A stretch of DNA of 64,000 bases from Macrolepiota albuminosa (GCA_027475525.1 JAMWFC010000115.1:558001-622000), one strand, 5' to 3'; positions 11,860 through 22,891 are shown, numbered from the stretch's first letter. Numbers and translations: made by a program. The notes: generated from the letters alone by a model not told the origin.

Positions 11860-12697
11860 TGCAGCAACTATGCCCTTTGCATTCCTTGCTTCCACAAAGA
11901 CCAGTGATCCAGATGCAGCACTGAACAGCTACTGGGAGGCCATGAGGAGGCCCAAGTTGTAGATCTCCATGATGAGAGCTAAGCTTGAGTTTATAGATAA
12001 AAAAGAGGTCTGGGACATCATCAACTTAGACAAAGTACCTGTTGGGAAGAAGCTGGTCAACTGTATGTGGGTATATGCCAACAAGTATAATGCTGAGGGG
12101 TAGATTGTGAAGCAGAAGGCTTGCCTAGTTGCCAAAGGTTACACCCAGGTTTGAGGTGAGGACTTCAACAAAATGTATATGTCAGTGATACATCTAGAGT
12201 CAATGAGGATGACAGTGGCAGTGGTAAATGCCCTAGGAATGCACCTTTGGCAAATTGACTTTGTGTCTGCCTATCTGAACAGCAAGCTCAAGCATACTGT
12301 CTACATGAGGCCTCTGCCTGTTTTTCTGAGGAGAAAGGATAAGGCACTACACCTCAAGAAAATGCTATATGGACTCATGCAGGGCAGCCACAACTGGTGG
12401 CACAACCTCAACAAAGCTTATGAAAAACTTGGATATCTCATGTCATATGCCAATAGCTGTGTAAAGTACAAACAGGCAGCTGGAGAACATATTATTACTG
12501 ACAACTACAATGATGACATCTTGGGCACATTGACTACTATTGAAGGATCCAGACTGGCAAAAAGAGAATTAGGGTTGAAATTAGGGGAGCTAAATTATAT
12601 TTTAGGTGTGTGCTTTGACAAGAACCCCATGACAGGGAACATTTCCTTATCACAACAGGCCTACCTAGAACATATGCTTGAGTGCTTCAGTTTTTGA
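11860..12697 (+). pseudogene. copia reverse transcriptase (RVT_2), decayed
   Basis: Readable in order: a pre-RT stretch with WDIINLDKVPVGKKLVNCMWVY, LVAKGYTQV, the catalytic-fold stretch LWQIDFVSAYLNSKLKHTVY, MLYGLMQGSHNWWHNL, and DNYNDDILGTL, in which the DD pair of the catalytic motif remains. It ends with ELNYILGVCFDKN..LSQQAYLEHML. Stops occur at several earlier sites (12102-12104, 12152-12154). It would copy the element's RNA in the particle. Confidence 0.75.
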
Positions 12698-13039
12698 TCT
12701 TCAAACCCTTGAAAAACTTCACTTCCTGCTGGCTTTGTGCTGACTGAGTCCCAATCCCTGCAGAACAATGAAGACAGAAGGTACATGCAAAACAAACCTT
12801 ACTGTGAGGCATTGAGATCTCTGATGTGGGCCCAGGCCATGACCTAACCAACCTATCCTACACAGTTGGGCTCCTCACATGATTCCAAAGTAATCCTGGA
12901 CCTGCTCACTAGAGAGCATTAGCTCATATGATGCAGTATGTGAAAAGGACCTTGAACTATCGTATCACTTACAGGAGAGGAGCAGATGTCAAGCCTATTG
13001 AGTATGTTAATTCTAGAGGGGACTTGGATACTTGCTAGT

Positions 13040-13474
13040 CAACAGGAGGCTACATGTACATGTTTACAATGGCTAGGAGAGCTGTTTCCTGGAGTTCCAA
13101 ATGCCAACAGACCATTACCCTATCTACAACTGAGGCTGAGTACATGGCCCTGACTCAAGGTGCTCAGCAAGCTATGTGGATATTTAATTGGCTCATGAAA
13201 GTTGACCTTCACCAGACTCTGCCAGCCCCTCTGCACATTGACAACTCACTCACACTCTCACTTGCTCAATATACCAAAAGACATGCCCAGGCAAAACATA
13301 TTGACATCTGATACCATTACATATGGGAGCATATTAAACTCGGAGAAATTGATGTCATCCATATTTCCTCTTCTCAGAATCCAGCTGACTTGTTTACCAA
13401 GCCTCTTGAATGCATATCCCACTCTCATCTAGTCAGACTCCTCAGCCTCAACCCACAGCTTGAGTCAGGAGGAG
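13040..13474 (+). pseudogene. copia RNase H, decayed
   Basis: AVSWSSKCQQTITLSTTEAEYMAL, with the conserved Ser-Thr-x-Glu-Ala-Glu-Tyr core, then LHIDNSLTLSLAQ and KHIDI, then after a stop (TGA 13309-13311) LGEIDVIHISSSQNPADLFTKPL. This is the copia RNase H with its typical DLFTK tail, ending shortly before the polypurine tract. Confidence 0.75.
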
Positions 13475-13785
13475 CATTGGAATGGACTCACCACTGTGGC
13501 AGCAGCATCATTTACTTCCCAGTTAATTAAATCTTTTCTTTTTTCTTTTCCTACCACTCCAGTACAATCAGATTTGATTATCCTGTATATTTCTTCAAGC
13601 CACACTTTTGGTCTTTCCATATGTAGGATTTATCTTAAAATAGACCCTCATTCCACTGAACTGAGGGTACATCCTTTACTTACTCGTCAATCTAAATACT
13701 CATAGTATCTATAGACTACATTACTTACTGTGTATTACAGTTCATTCCACTGAACTGAGGACTATATTACTTACTGCATATTACA
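13475..13785 (+). repeat. copia 3' LTR
   Basis: 311 bp matching 8246-8572. The first two bases are CA where the 5' LTR has TG, two transitions that would abolish the integrase end. Many other differences from the 5' LTR are also transitions. Followed directly by CACCC (13786-13790), the right target-site duplicate. Confidence 0.85.
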
Positions 13786-13790
13786 CACCC

Positions 13791-14852
13791 CACTCCACCC
13801 CAATCACTAAACCATTTAAAATAACTTATACCATCCTTTATTTCTAGAACTGGTTGAGAAGAGATCTCTCTTACAAGAAACCAATCCCTGAGATCAAGTA
13901 ACAAGCTCATCTTTTTACCTCTTTGTGGTACATGTCTGCCATTCAATTAGTCAGATGCATTTGGGGTCAAGTTCAAAGGCTTGCTATGAGGAACATTAAT
14001 TTGTAATTTCATTTCATTTCATCTCATTTCTAGTGTAGGCATTGCACAATTCTGTGTATTTCATTTGCAGTGGTGGCAAGCTTTTTCTATGGAGTTTTGA
14101 TGCTACCCCACTTGCCCACTTTTCATGTACTACTTACTAGGTCTATTGAGGCATGTCTTTATAGATTTATTCTTAGCTATTAATTTAGTGGAGGTAGATA
14201 ACAGAATAGTAACATAGTAACAGAACTGAGCCTTTGCAGTTGAGAGGAAGTTTGTTTTAGCACTGAACTGGTCACACAATTGTATGATCCATGTGAATTA
14301 TTGACTAGAGGCGAGATGCAATGGCTAGCTAGCTAATTACTTATTTACAGGGTGAGGAGGAAGGGTTGACAAATAAATGAGTAAAGTATGATATTAAAAT
14401 ACTACTATAATTTTGTGAGTGTGAGGCCAATGTAAGCCTTCCCATTGCATACTTACTTTTAGATATTTTGACTTGAGAAGGCATAGTGACAGATGGTTTT
14501 TGAGAGAGTCAAAATATCTAGGGTGAGAGGTGAGCTCAGCTCACCAGATGGCCACTGGGAGGTGTTCTCACCAATAAAAGAGACAAGACAGAAATTAAAC
14601 AAAGGAAATATAAGTATAATACAATAACTGTGAAAGCAAATGAGGATGCTAGTGAGGAGACAACAGTGTGCGAGAGTGACTGAGCACTCATCTGAGCACT
14701 TGAGAGGAAGGCTGTGGACTGAAGCAAAGCCACCCCAGATGTCTGAGACCATATGTGTGAGGACAGCAATAGGTCATGGTGTCCATCACACCAGAGACTT
14801 AGTCAATTGATAGAACTAGAATAAGTCCTAGAATTGTCAAAATCTGCCTAAC
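13791..14852. other. no gene recognised
   Basis: AT-rich sequence with short ORFs and no family I recognise. It probably belongs to the decayed transposon landscape between the copia element and Gypsy-A. Confidence 0.4.
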
Positions 14853-15448
14853 TGCCAGGGGACTCCTCATTTCTTCCTTTTCTCACTCCTTATCTCTTCA
14901 CTCTCCCTTCATTCATTCTCTTATTTCTTCTGACATTATTTCATTTTACTGTTTCTATTCTTTCAACACTATCTGTTAGTACTACTCTCAGCCCTTGAGA
15001 TGCTCTGGTTCTTTAGCTACCATTCAGACAAGTGTGGGCCCTTCAGCACTGCTTCCAGACTGCTTATATAAGCCGGAGTTTGCCTTTCTGACTTCTAAAG
15101 TCCGGAGTTTTCCTGCCTTGTTTGCACAGTTGTTTGGTTAGTCAATTTTCAAGTTTTTAAGGTTTTGTTGTACTGTACAGTTGTTTCCCATGCTTCAGAA
15201 GCCCCAGAAGTGTCCAACTCAATTTTCAAGTTTTTAAGGTTTTGTTGTACTGTACAGTTGTTTCCCATGCTTCAGAAGCCCCAGAAGTGTCCAACCTGGC
15301 ATAGAGAATCCCTAGACTTGTTCTCTTTGGATCTCCCTCTGCCAGGTGAATAGTTATTATGATATTGTCAGTACATACTCTAATACACTTTGGATCTCCC
15401 TCTGCCAGCTGTGTGACTGAGCCACAGCCTCTAGAGGTTGCCCTTACA
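14853..15448 (+). repeat. solo LTR-like element, family 1 copy B
   Basis: It begins TGCCAGGGGACTCCTC and ends CCCTTACA, flanked on both sides by CTAAC (14848-14852 and 15449-15453), a clean 5-bp target duplication. TG...CA ends and a 5-bp duplication fit a solo LTR. It is longer than the other copies in part because of a 77-bp tandem duplication at 15142-15295. A GCTTATATAAGCC palindrome about 210 bp into the element is a possible TATA box. Confidence 0.8.
15142..15295. repeat. 77-bp tandem duplication
   Basis: Copies start at 15142 and 15219. Other members of this repeat family have the segment once. Confidence 0.85.
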
Positions 15449-15453
15449 CTAAC

Positions 15454-16852
15454 TATATAGGTACACAGAATATATATAGTTGGATACTCAGTAGCTGGGC
15501 TTCAGGTAGTAAGAAGTAAATCACAAGGTAGTAAAGGTAGTAACATCAGTGATGGTGATAGGCTTCTACTTGGACTGAGCACATCAAGGGACATTATAGG
15601 TTTGGCTGACACTTGACATATGGAAGACTCTAGTGACCAGATTGGATACAGAACAGCTCTGGCTTGGGCACTTTATTGCAGGTCTTATCCATTTACCTTG
15701 ATCACTATTTATCAGCCCTTCAGCACCCTCTATTCACTGACTTCAAGGATTTGGGATGCTTAAGACGTATAGCACTAGCACTACAATGGAAAGTGGACTC
15801 TGACCAAACCCCAATCACTTCCAGAAGAGGTCAGCATTAGGCGCTGCCATTTGACAAGGCACCTCAATCAGAAGTCTAAAAGAATCAATGATGGTGGCAC
15901 AGGATATACTCAAACCTGACATCTGGACCTGTCAGTAATTGATACAATGAGTAGCACTGACATTAGCACTCATGGCATTTGTCAAGAATTTTCTGACCAT
16001 ACTCCGGAGTAGCCTGGCCAATCAAAATTATATTAAGAGTGAGCAGACCCATATACTTATAAGTCAATTTAGAGTTACCATTGGTCGCTGTGGGTTATAA
16101 TGCTGTTGGTCGCTGTCATTTATATGCTGCAGATTGCCGTTGACAGGTCACCATTAGAGGAAACCATGAGGAGAGGTGCTAAGTGGTAGTGCCACAAATG
16201 GACTTATCTTGGAAAACACAGTAGCACATAGTATAAAAGATAGCTACTTCACATGTACATAACAACAAATCATAATTTCTTGAGTACCCAGTTACACTTA
16301 GTGTTCAAATCGTGCTAGCTCTGCTTGACTTTGTCCCTAAGTTGAGTGCTAGCTTTGTCTATCTCATCTATGTTGTTTACAGTGCCACCTATGGGCACAT
16401 TATGCTGTGCTATTCATCTTCTTCTCTATATCCTTGCTTAAACTACAGCACTTACAGTTTGCTAGGTAGCACCCAAGGTACTATCATCTAGTGCATTGTT
16501 CTATCACATCTGCTCAAGCACACCAGGACCCTGTCAGAACTCCTTACAACTATGCATGTGAGGCACTGGAGACAGTGTTGTACTGTGTATATGTTCAGTG
16601 CACCCAACCACAGTTGGCATCATCAATGGTCATTACATATGCCCTCCATATATTGAGAACAGGATGAGGAATATATAAAAAGTAGTAGGAGAGCCTTTTG
16701 GTTGGGGAAGTGCATGAAAGTAAAGTGAAACTATATTACTGAGGTTGAACTACAGAAAATAGATAAGAATCAGGATAGAATGCCATGAGTTGATTGTAGT
16801 GGGTGCTAGTAAGAAGATGACAGAGATAAATTGAAGTTGAGAGAGCAGGATA
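15454..16852. other. decayed repeat; shares a block with 51505-51630
   Basis: About 15545-15670 matches 51495-51630 (both contain GATAGGCTTCTACT.GGACTGAGC and ATCAAGGGA.ATTATAGG). In the second locus this block ends an open frame (..IGFYSD), and here the same tail ends IGFYLD. The remainder, to 16850, has no gene I recognise. It may hold the missing 3' end of Gypsy-A, but no LTR is visible. Confidence 0.45.
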
Positions 16853-18405
16853 TTAGATGGAGGTCTCAGCAAAGAAATTTTCAATAGTCATGGCAGCATT
16901 ATTAAGTGCCAGCTCCATAGCGCCAGACATGGTGGGTTTCTTGGTCACATGCTTTTTCATGAAAGGGTGGTCATAGGAGGAATAGATACTGCTGAGTTGA
17001 TTGAACTGCATGTCCTTGTACTGACACTTTTTAAGCTTCTTCTGCTCACAATGGCTATTGGATTGGGCATGGTTGTGGACTATCTTGTGGTGGGGGCAAA
17101 TAAGAGTGTTCTTTATGCTGGCCCACATGTCAGTGTTGACATCACTGTTGAATTTGATTATGTTAAAGGCATGGAGCTTGTTATACTGGGAGTCAATGAA
17201 AGGGAAGGTAACAATGAATGGAGGGATAGAGAAACAATCATAGTTGAATTTTCTGGTGGCAGTGTCATAGCAAATGAATTTGCAGAGGTTATTCCCTTTG
17301 GTGTCAAGGGACTCCTCATTTCTTCCTTCTTTTGTTCCTTATCTCTTTACTCTTCTTTTATTCATTCTCTTATTTCTTCTAACATTATCTCATTTTACTG
17401 TTTTTATCCTTTCAACACTATCTGTTAGTACTATTCTCAGCTCTTGAGGTGCTCTGGTTCTTTAGCTACTATTCAGACAAGTGTGGGCCCTTCAAAACTG
17501 CTTCTAGACCGCTTACATAAGCCAGAGTTTGCCAGAGTTTGCCCTTTATTTGTGCAATTGTTTGTGTAGGAAATTTTTGAGTTTTTAAGGTCTTGTTGTA
17601 CTGTACAGTTGTTTCCCATGCTTCAGAGGCCCAACCTGGCATAGAGAATCCCTAGGCTTGTTTTCTTTGGATCTCCCTCTGCCAGGGAAGTAGTTATCAT
17701 GATATTGTCAGTATATATTCCAATATACTTTGGATCTTCTTCTGTGTGACTGAGCTATAGTCTCCAGAGGTCACCCTTATATTTGAAGCTGTTATATGCC
17801 ATGGTGAAGGCATTGTATCCACAAGGTTTGATAGTATTGATCAAGACATTTTAGTATCAGATGTTGGAGTTGAATTTGAGGAATTTAAAAAGCTGAGCTG
17901 GATGGATGATAAGATTGGGGGTGATGGCAATGGGTTGAATGAACCCATCCAGCCTAGAGGTAAGCAGAGGGTGGGGGATGTAATGGTTCTTAGGATGGCA
18001 TAATATAGTATCAAAAGAGAGGAACAAAGTTCTGTTGACTAGAAGGGAATATGGATGTTAAGTAGGGAGTTGAGGGTTTGGTTCTAGAGTGAGGGACCCC
18101 AAAAACACTTGGGGGTCATTTATTGGTGGCATGCCCATTCCTTGAATGAGCTCAGTTATTTTTTCAACACCCTGAGCATCTAGGTATGTAGAAATTAGTC
18201 CAAGCTCAATGACTTGGTTGTAGAGTAACCAAGTCTTGTCCCTCACTTGCAATAGGACCTTGAAAATGGCATGTTCCCTTACACCAGCATGGCTAAGAAT
18301 CTTGTCAGCTGCCCACTCACTCTCATGTTTTGGTTCCACATCAGAGAGGATCTGCAAATATAGTTGGCCTGGAAACCTTTGATTATTGTTGTATGGTGTA
18401 TCCAT
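16853..18405 (-). pseudogene. Gypsy-A chromodomain and C-terminal extension
   Basis: The minus-strand segment at 18058-18405 reads EWAADKILSHAGVREHAIFKVLL..KTWLLYNQVIELGLISTYLD, a chromodomain-like module of fungal Ty3/gypsy chromoviruses that targets integration to chromatin. After a stop near 18058 the same strand continues with LFKFLKFNSNI and INTIKPCGYNAFTMAYNSF. It is then interrupted by the solo LTR at 17302-17781 and resumes as KGNNLCKFICYDTATRKFNY and NSDVNTDMWASIKNTLICPH, ending at 16853. Continuity across the LTR suggests one long extension after the chromodomain. Its function is unknown to me. Confidence 0.55.
17302..17781 (+). repeat. solo LTR-like element, family 1 copy C
   Basis: It begins TGTCAAGGGACTCCTC and ends CCCTTATA (CA changed to TA). 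It is flanked by TTTGG (left) and TTTGA (right), a 5-bp target duplication with one transition. It lies inside the C-terminal extension of Gypsy-A, so it is younger than that element. Confidence 0.75.
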
Positions 18406-20195
18406 AGTAGAGAACCATGGAAAATGTTGTGTATTTCTTACTTCCTCATATGAGTGAGAAGTTGTATCCTAAATGAGTGATTATCAAAGTTCTTCAGGAT
18501 TAAATATGGACTTACAAACTTAGGTATTAGTTTACATGTCATTCCTTTAAAAAACACCATATTTTCTGTTGAGACATACACAAAGTTCCCTTCCTTGAAT
18601 AGTACCAGGGCTCATTTTTTATTAGCATTATGGGTTTGCTTGACTCATGTAGCTAGAACACTGTCATGGGCAGCCATTATAGCTGACTTTAGTCTTTGTG
18701 CAAAAACTTGAACTCTGGGGTATTTATTTTTTTGCTGCCAAATTCCATATCATTGTGTGGAGTAATTGTTCATAGTTCAGGAAAAATGGAGAGTAGCCTG
18801 TAGTCTCAGACCTGGCATTGTTAATGGCAAACTCTATTCCAGGTAACTTTGCCACCCAATCTTTTTAATTCAGGCTAATGCATTGCCTTATCATTTGAGT
18901 CATGATTTGATTTGTGTGCTCAGTAGCACCATCCAATTCAGGATGGTAGAAGCTAGACATCCTTAGTCGAGTTCCAATTAAATCATGCAAGTACAACCAG
19001 AATATACTGGTGAAATAGAAGTCATGGTTGCTAACTATTGCTTTAGATAATCTGTGCAACTTATATACCTTTATGAAGACCAGTTCTGCTACATTCCTAG
19101 CTGTATAATTAGTCCTGTAGTACTTGGTTGCAAGTAGTACTGATAGTTCTGGGGCTTTCCTGAAGTCTTAGAAAGTGACCTCTAATCCACACTGGTGCTT
19201 GATGATAAGATTGATGTATTGGGTGCTTCACAGAATATCAAATATCCTGATGGGAAGAAGAAGGTTCTCAATAAACTCTAGCCTAAGTGATTCACTCCCT
19301 GGGAACCACCAAGCCTTTGCCTATCAATTTCCTGGTCATTCTATACTCTACTTGGACTATTTATACTAATTTTCCAGTGCACAGACCACCAGATCACATG
19401 ACTTTTTGCTCTTGACCTCCCAGCATTCCTGACCTAATTTGTGGTTCCATTTTCTATTTTGGTGATGCATGTTTCAGTGTGGTGGCACCATTCCATTCAT
19501 TTCTTTCTTCCTCTATTCAATGCATATTTTAGTGCCACCATTCTATTCATCTCTTTTGACATTCCTCCATGCTTCTTTCCCTTTCTCCTTCCAGTCATCC
19601 AGTCATATCAAATGGGCATTGTCAGATTAGATCTTGATCTAGATTATCACAATTTGATCCCATTTCATCACCTCTGCCAGCTCCCATGCTCCCCCTCCCC
19701 ATAACAGTAGTTGGACTATTGTTGAGTTGATAGCTTGAGCTGGTCCCTGCCCTTTGTTATGTACTGTCTGTGTATTTATTGGGGTGTTTTTGGAGATATA
19801 ATTTGTTGAGACTGCTACCAGGAGGCTTACAGTTTTTAGCCTTATGATTAAATGTTTATTTTGACTTCTGGTGCATGTTGTGTCCCTGACTGCTGGTACA
19901 GCATTGTATCAGTCCTTCCAGATATCAGATATACCATGCTTATAAGGTGATCTATTATCACTGTAAGTGAATTATATGTTGTGTCCCAATCCTTTGACTC
20001 AGATAAAGGGCCTACAAAGTCTATTCCAATAACCTTTCAAAGTAATGTTGGGATGGGCAGAGGTACCAACTTGCTGTATGGCTTATGATTATTGGGCTTG
20101 GTTCAAGCATGGATTATACATAATTTACAATATGCGTATACATTACTGCTTATATTTTTCCACCATATGTGGTCATGTAGATAAGTTAATGTCTC
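18406..20195 (-). pseudogene. Gypsy-A integrase, 3' half of the split element
   Basis: On the minus strand, from high to low coordinate: LTYLHDHIWWKN..NVYAYCKLCIIH (rest of the HHCC zinc region), IGIDFVGPLSESKDW (first catalytic Asp), TVITDDHLISMVYLI, then about 785 bp that do not fit (about 19140-19925), then YTARNVAELVF..VYKLHRLSKAIVSNHDFYFTS (second Asp as Asn-His-Asp), LRMSSFYHPELDGATEHTN (Glu), and DWVAKLPGIEFAINNARSET. The zinc region is cut at 20195; its first half lies at about 31447-31500. Stops and substitutions make it inactive. Confidence 0.7.
20189..20195. repeat. target-site duplicate, left (AATGTCT)
   Basis: AATGTCT recurs at 31440-31446, immediately outside the other end of the 11.2-kb insertion. 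It also fits the coding sequence of the interrupted Gypsy-A integrase, since the minus-strand reading AAGACATTA gives KTL. The duplication could be 7 bp, or 8 bp with one mismatch. Confidence 0.65.
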
Positions 20196-20824
20196 AGGGT
20201 AGGGCATCACAACAGTACGTGTCATACGTTGTACGGGAGCCCGCTTTGTGCCGTACCATACGTGTCCAGCGGAGTCCGCTACACTGGAGCGGAGCAGTCC
20301 CCACAGTGCCGTAGAATACAGAGCCGCGGACGTGTCACAATGTGCTGTATGACATGGTCCAGTGGATCGATAAAAGGCGGGCACACACATGCGCATGCAG
20401 GCCCGGCGGATGCCAGCGGACACTAGCGGACGTCAATGTGCGTCAGCAGCCGCCGGCAGGCATCAGCACATGAGTGAAAACCTCCTCCATTGGTGGACTT
20501 CATGGCATGAATAAACCCTCCTTGAGGTTCCCCATTTCCCTCCCCTCTCCATTCCTCCCCGCAATAACTCGAGGCTGCGCGTCTCCCCTTCCATCCTTTT
20601 CCCACCCCCGACACCAGCATACGTCCACGAAAGGGCCCTGAAAATCTACGCAGGCCTACGCAAGCCACCAGCGGACATCCACGCAGACGTATGTCGACGG
20701 ACTCAAACCTACGCGGGCCCTCCCAGGCCTGCGCAGGACACCAGCGGACATCCACAGAGGCCTACGCAGGTCCACGGAGTCTGGTTGGACCAAGGAAAAA
20801 AGTAACTTTGTCTTGCCCGCCGTA

Positions 20825-20905
20825 TGCCTGTGGGGGGGAATCGAACCCCCGGCCTTGGGAAAGCCTCCAGCAACAGAACGCACATTTAACCGTTGCACCA
20901 CAGGT
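20825..20905 (-). other. tRNA-like sequence T1 (left)
   Basis: The minus strand has an A-box-like TGGTGCAACGG, a consensus B box GGTTCGATTCC and closing CCACAGG that can pair with CCTGTGG at the start. A GGCTT/AAGGCC hairpin sits before the B box. I cannot fold a normal D arm or anticodon arm, so I do not call it a functional tRNA. It is identical in the right arm at 30652-30733. Confidence 0.5.
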
Positions 20906-21168
20906 CTGTTACTAACGGATAGATTCAAAGGTCGGATAACACAATGAACGGACGCCCACCTACGTTTCGTTGCACCACAGGTCTGTTACTAACGGATAGA
21001 TTCAAAGGTCGGATAACACAATGAACGGACGCCCACCTACGTTTCTGCAGGTTCCCGTATGGATTTTTTGAGGTGGAAGGGGGGTGGCATACCTCCCAAA
21101 AGAGTTTTCGTGGCCTGAAAGAGGCGTTGGCATCAGCAGCCATCAGCTGGCCATCAGCTGGCCATCAG

Positions 21169-21290
21169 CTGGCATCCGTCGGCATCCGTTGTGCATCCGT
21201 CGGCATCCGCCGGATATCCGCTGGTATCCATCGGAATCCACGGGAATCCGTTGGCAACCCCCGGCATTGTCCGGCATCAGGGCGGGAGAG
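21169..21290. repeat. array of GGNATCCG units phased at 10-11 bp
   Basis: Consecutive units such as GGCATCCGTC, GGCATCCGTT, GGTATCCATC, GGAATCCACG and GGCATTGTCC follow each other every 10 or 11 bp for about ten units. They are preceded by three 13-bp repeats of CATCAGCTGGC type. The same array lies inverted in the right arm (about 30310-30480) with extra units. The spacing of one helical turn would place all units on one face of DNA, as a protein-binding array might. Confidence 0.6.
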
Positions 21291-21820
21291 AAGGAAACGG
21301 GGTGCGTGGGTGTCCGCCGCATGGGGTGGCATCTCGGAGAGCGTGGGGGGGCATCAGGGCGGGAGAGAAGGAAACGGGGTGCGTGGGTGTCCGCCGCATG
21401 GGGTGGCATCTCGGAGAGCGTGGGGGGTGGTGGAAGAGGGATGGGGGTGGGGAGAAAGAGGGGGAAGGGGGAAGGGGAGGAGCGTGGGTGTCCGCTGGTA
21501 CCCCAGCGGACGTAGCAGACGGGGTGGGGAGAAAGAGGGGGAAGGGGGAAGGGGAGGAGCATGGGTGTCCGCTGGTACCCCAGCGGACGTAGCAGACATC
21601 GGACGTCAGGTCAGGGGAGAGGAGGAAAGCGGGGTGCATGTGGTGGACGGGGGTGGCGTGTGAGGTAGTGTGGGGAGTGGAGAGGATGGCACTGGGGAGA
21701 AAGAGGGGGAAGGGCGGAAGAGGGTGCGTGAGTGTCCGCTGTCCGCTGGCATGCCAGCGGACGGTAGCGGACAGTAGCTGACGTCGGCATGTGAGCCAGC
21801 TGATGTCAGCGGTGCAACCA

Positions 21821-21898
21821 GTCCCAGTGGTTCAGTGGAATATTCATTTATTGATATTCAATATTGTGTACAGTGGTGGGTTCTACTCCTACTTCACC
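21821..21898 (+). other. tRNA-like sequence T0
   Basis: A box TGGTTCAGTGG and B box GGTTCTACTCC about 50 bp apart, inside the segment found only in the left arm. The middle part (AATATTCATTTATTGATATT) resembles that of the other units. Confidence 0.45.
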
Positions 21899-22280
21899 TT
21901 AACAGGGACTAATGCTGTGTTTTTATATGGGTGCATTTTTGCTCTACATATACATCGCACTGACCTGGAGTATGCGCCTGTGGTAGTGGATCTGACCAAA
22001 ACTCTAGGAATTACTGAAACGAGAAAGGATGGAGGAGTTGACACATGAAATCATTCCAGTTCACATGACAAGTGACAATACACTAGGGCTGACTACCTTT
22101 TTTACAAAGACCAGCACAAAGGTAGCCCGCCACAGTGTATTATCAACTGGTCATGAGCACTGGAATGACCACATGCGTCAACTCGTCCATCTTATCCCGC
22201 TGCAGAAATCTCTGGAGTTTTCAACGGATCAAATTCATGACGCTAGCGGACGTCAGCGGCCTGCTGCTATTATATAAGGT

Positions 22281-22359
22281 GAACTAGTGGGAGTCGAACC
22301 CACTTCTTGTGCACAATATGAAATATCAATTGATGAATATTCCATTGTACCACAGGCGC
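22281..22359 (-). other. tRNA-like sequence T2
   Basis: The minus strand reads GCGCCTGTGGTACAATGG at the 5' end (A box) and GGTTCGACTCC near the 3' end (B box). Between them is an imperfect palindrome CATCAATTGATA. It is the inverted partner of the unit at 29814-29968 in the right arm. Confidence 0.5.
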
Positions 22360-22576
22360 TTGCTACAAGTCAGGACGGTGTTCATGTAGTGCACAAATGG
22401 ACCCATACAGAATTTGAACGGATAGAGATTTTACTGCAACTGGTGCATCTGTATTGAATTGACAATATTAGACTGATATTTATTTACACCATAGAAGTAT
22501 ACAGGAAAGAGGAAAACCATGGTTTGTAGCGGAATATTGGACTGATATTGATTTACACCATAGCATTATACATGAA

Positions 22577-22655
22577 GCGTCTGTCGTGTAGTGGAATATT
22601 TCTCATTGGTATTCCTTGTATCTTGCATTAGGTGGGTTCGACTCCCCCTAGTGCA
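22577..22655 (+). other. tRNA-like sequence T3
   Basis: GTCGTGTAGTGG as a degenerate A box, GGTTCGACTCC as B box and the family 3' end CTAGTGCA. Confidence 0.45.
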
Positions 22656-22735
22656 TTGAGATCGAACTCAAATATTTTTGACCACACACAGAAGAATAGA
22701 CTGATGTTTATTTACATCATAGAAATGTAAAGTAA

Positions 22736-22891
22736 GCATCGGTGGTCTAGTGGAATATTATTCATTGGTCTTTATTATGTCTTGCAGTAGACGGGTTAGA
22801 AATGTAAAGTAAGCATCGGTGGTCTAGTGGAATATTATTCATTGGTCTTTATTATGTCTTGCAGTAGACGGGTTTGATTCCTACTAGTGCA
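22736..22891 (+). other. tRNA-Gly-like sequence T4
   Basis: The first 18 bases, GCATCGGTGGTCTAGTGG, match what I remember as the 5' end of fungal tRNA-Gly(GCC), including its A box. The middle has diverged. The B box is GGTTTGATTCC and the unit ends CTAGTGCA, followed by TTTT, a possible pol III terminator. The apparent second partial unit arises from the 77-bp duplication at 22720/22797, so only one unit is probably real. Confidence 0.55.

Larger units (their letters stand above)
8246..13785 (+). mobile_element. Ty1/copia LTR retrotransposon, decayed
   Basis: Plus-strand order is gag, protease, integrase, reverse transcriptase, RNase H, which is the copia order (integrase before RT). It is bounded by two LTRs and a CACCC target duplication. 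Many in-frame stops and frame changes show that it cannot act autonomously. A member of another LTR family sits inside it at 11240-11729, between the integrase and RT coding parts. The polypurine tract GGAGGAG lies just before the 3' LTR. Confidence 0.9.
20206..22516 (+). repeat. left terminal inverted repeat
   Basis: Pairs with 29657-31429. The outer part (to about 21748) is GC-rich with many CCGCTGG/CCAGCGG motifs. A segment at about 21750-22215 has no counterpart at the matching place in the right arm, and the inverted match resumes at about 22216. Three 77-bp duplications (20891, 21273, 21444) are absent from the right arm. Predicted ORFs here, on both strands, are by-products of GC-rich repeats. 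Confidence 0.8.
20891..22873. repeat. 77-bp tandem duplications in the left arm (four)
   Basis: Pairs start at 20891/20968, 21273/21350, 21444/21521 (one mismatch) and 22720/22797. In the first three cases the opposite arm has the segment once. Confidence 0.85.

Noticed and set aside
20825..20905. Functional tRNA gene in the terminal repeat
   Set aside because: A and B boxes and an acceptor-like stem are present, but no proper D arm or anticodon arm could be folded, so it is reported only as tRNA-like.
21143..21639. Several long overlapping ORFs on both strands in the terminal repeats
   Set aside because: They are low-complexity Gly/Arg/Pro/His translations of GC-rich repeats, equally open in many frames.
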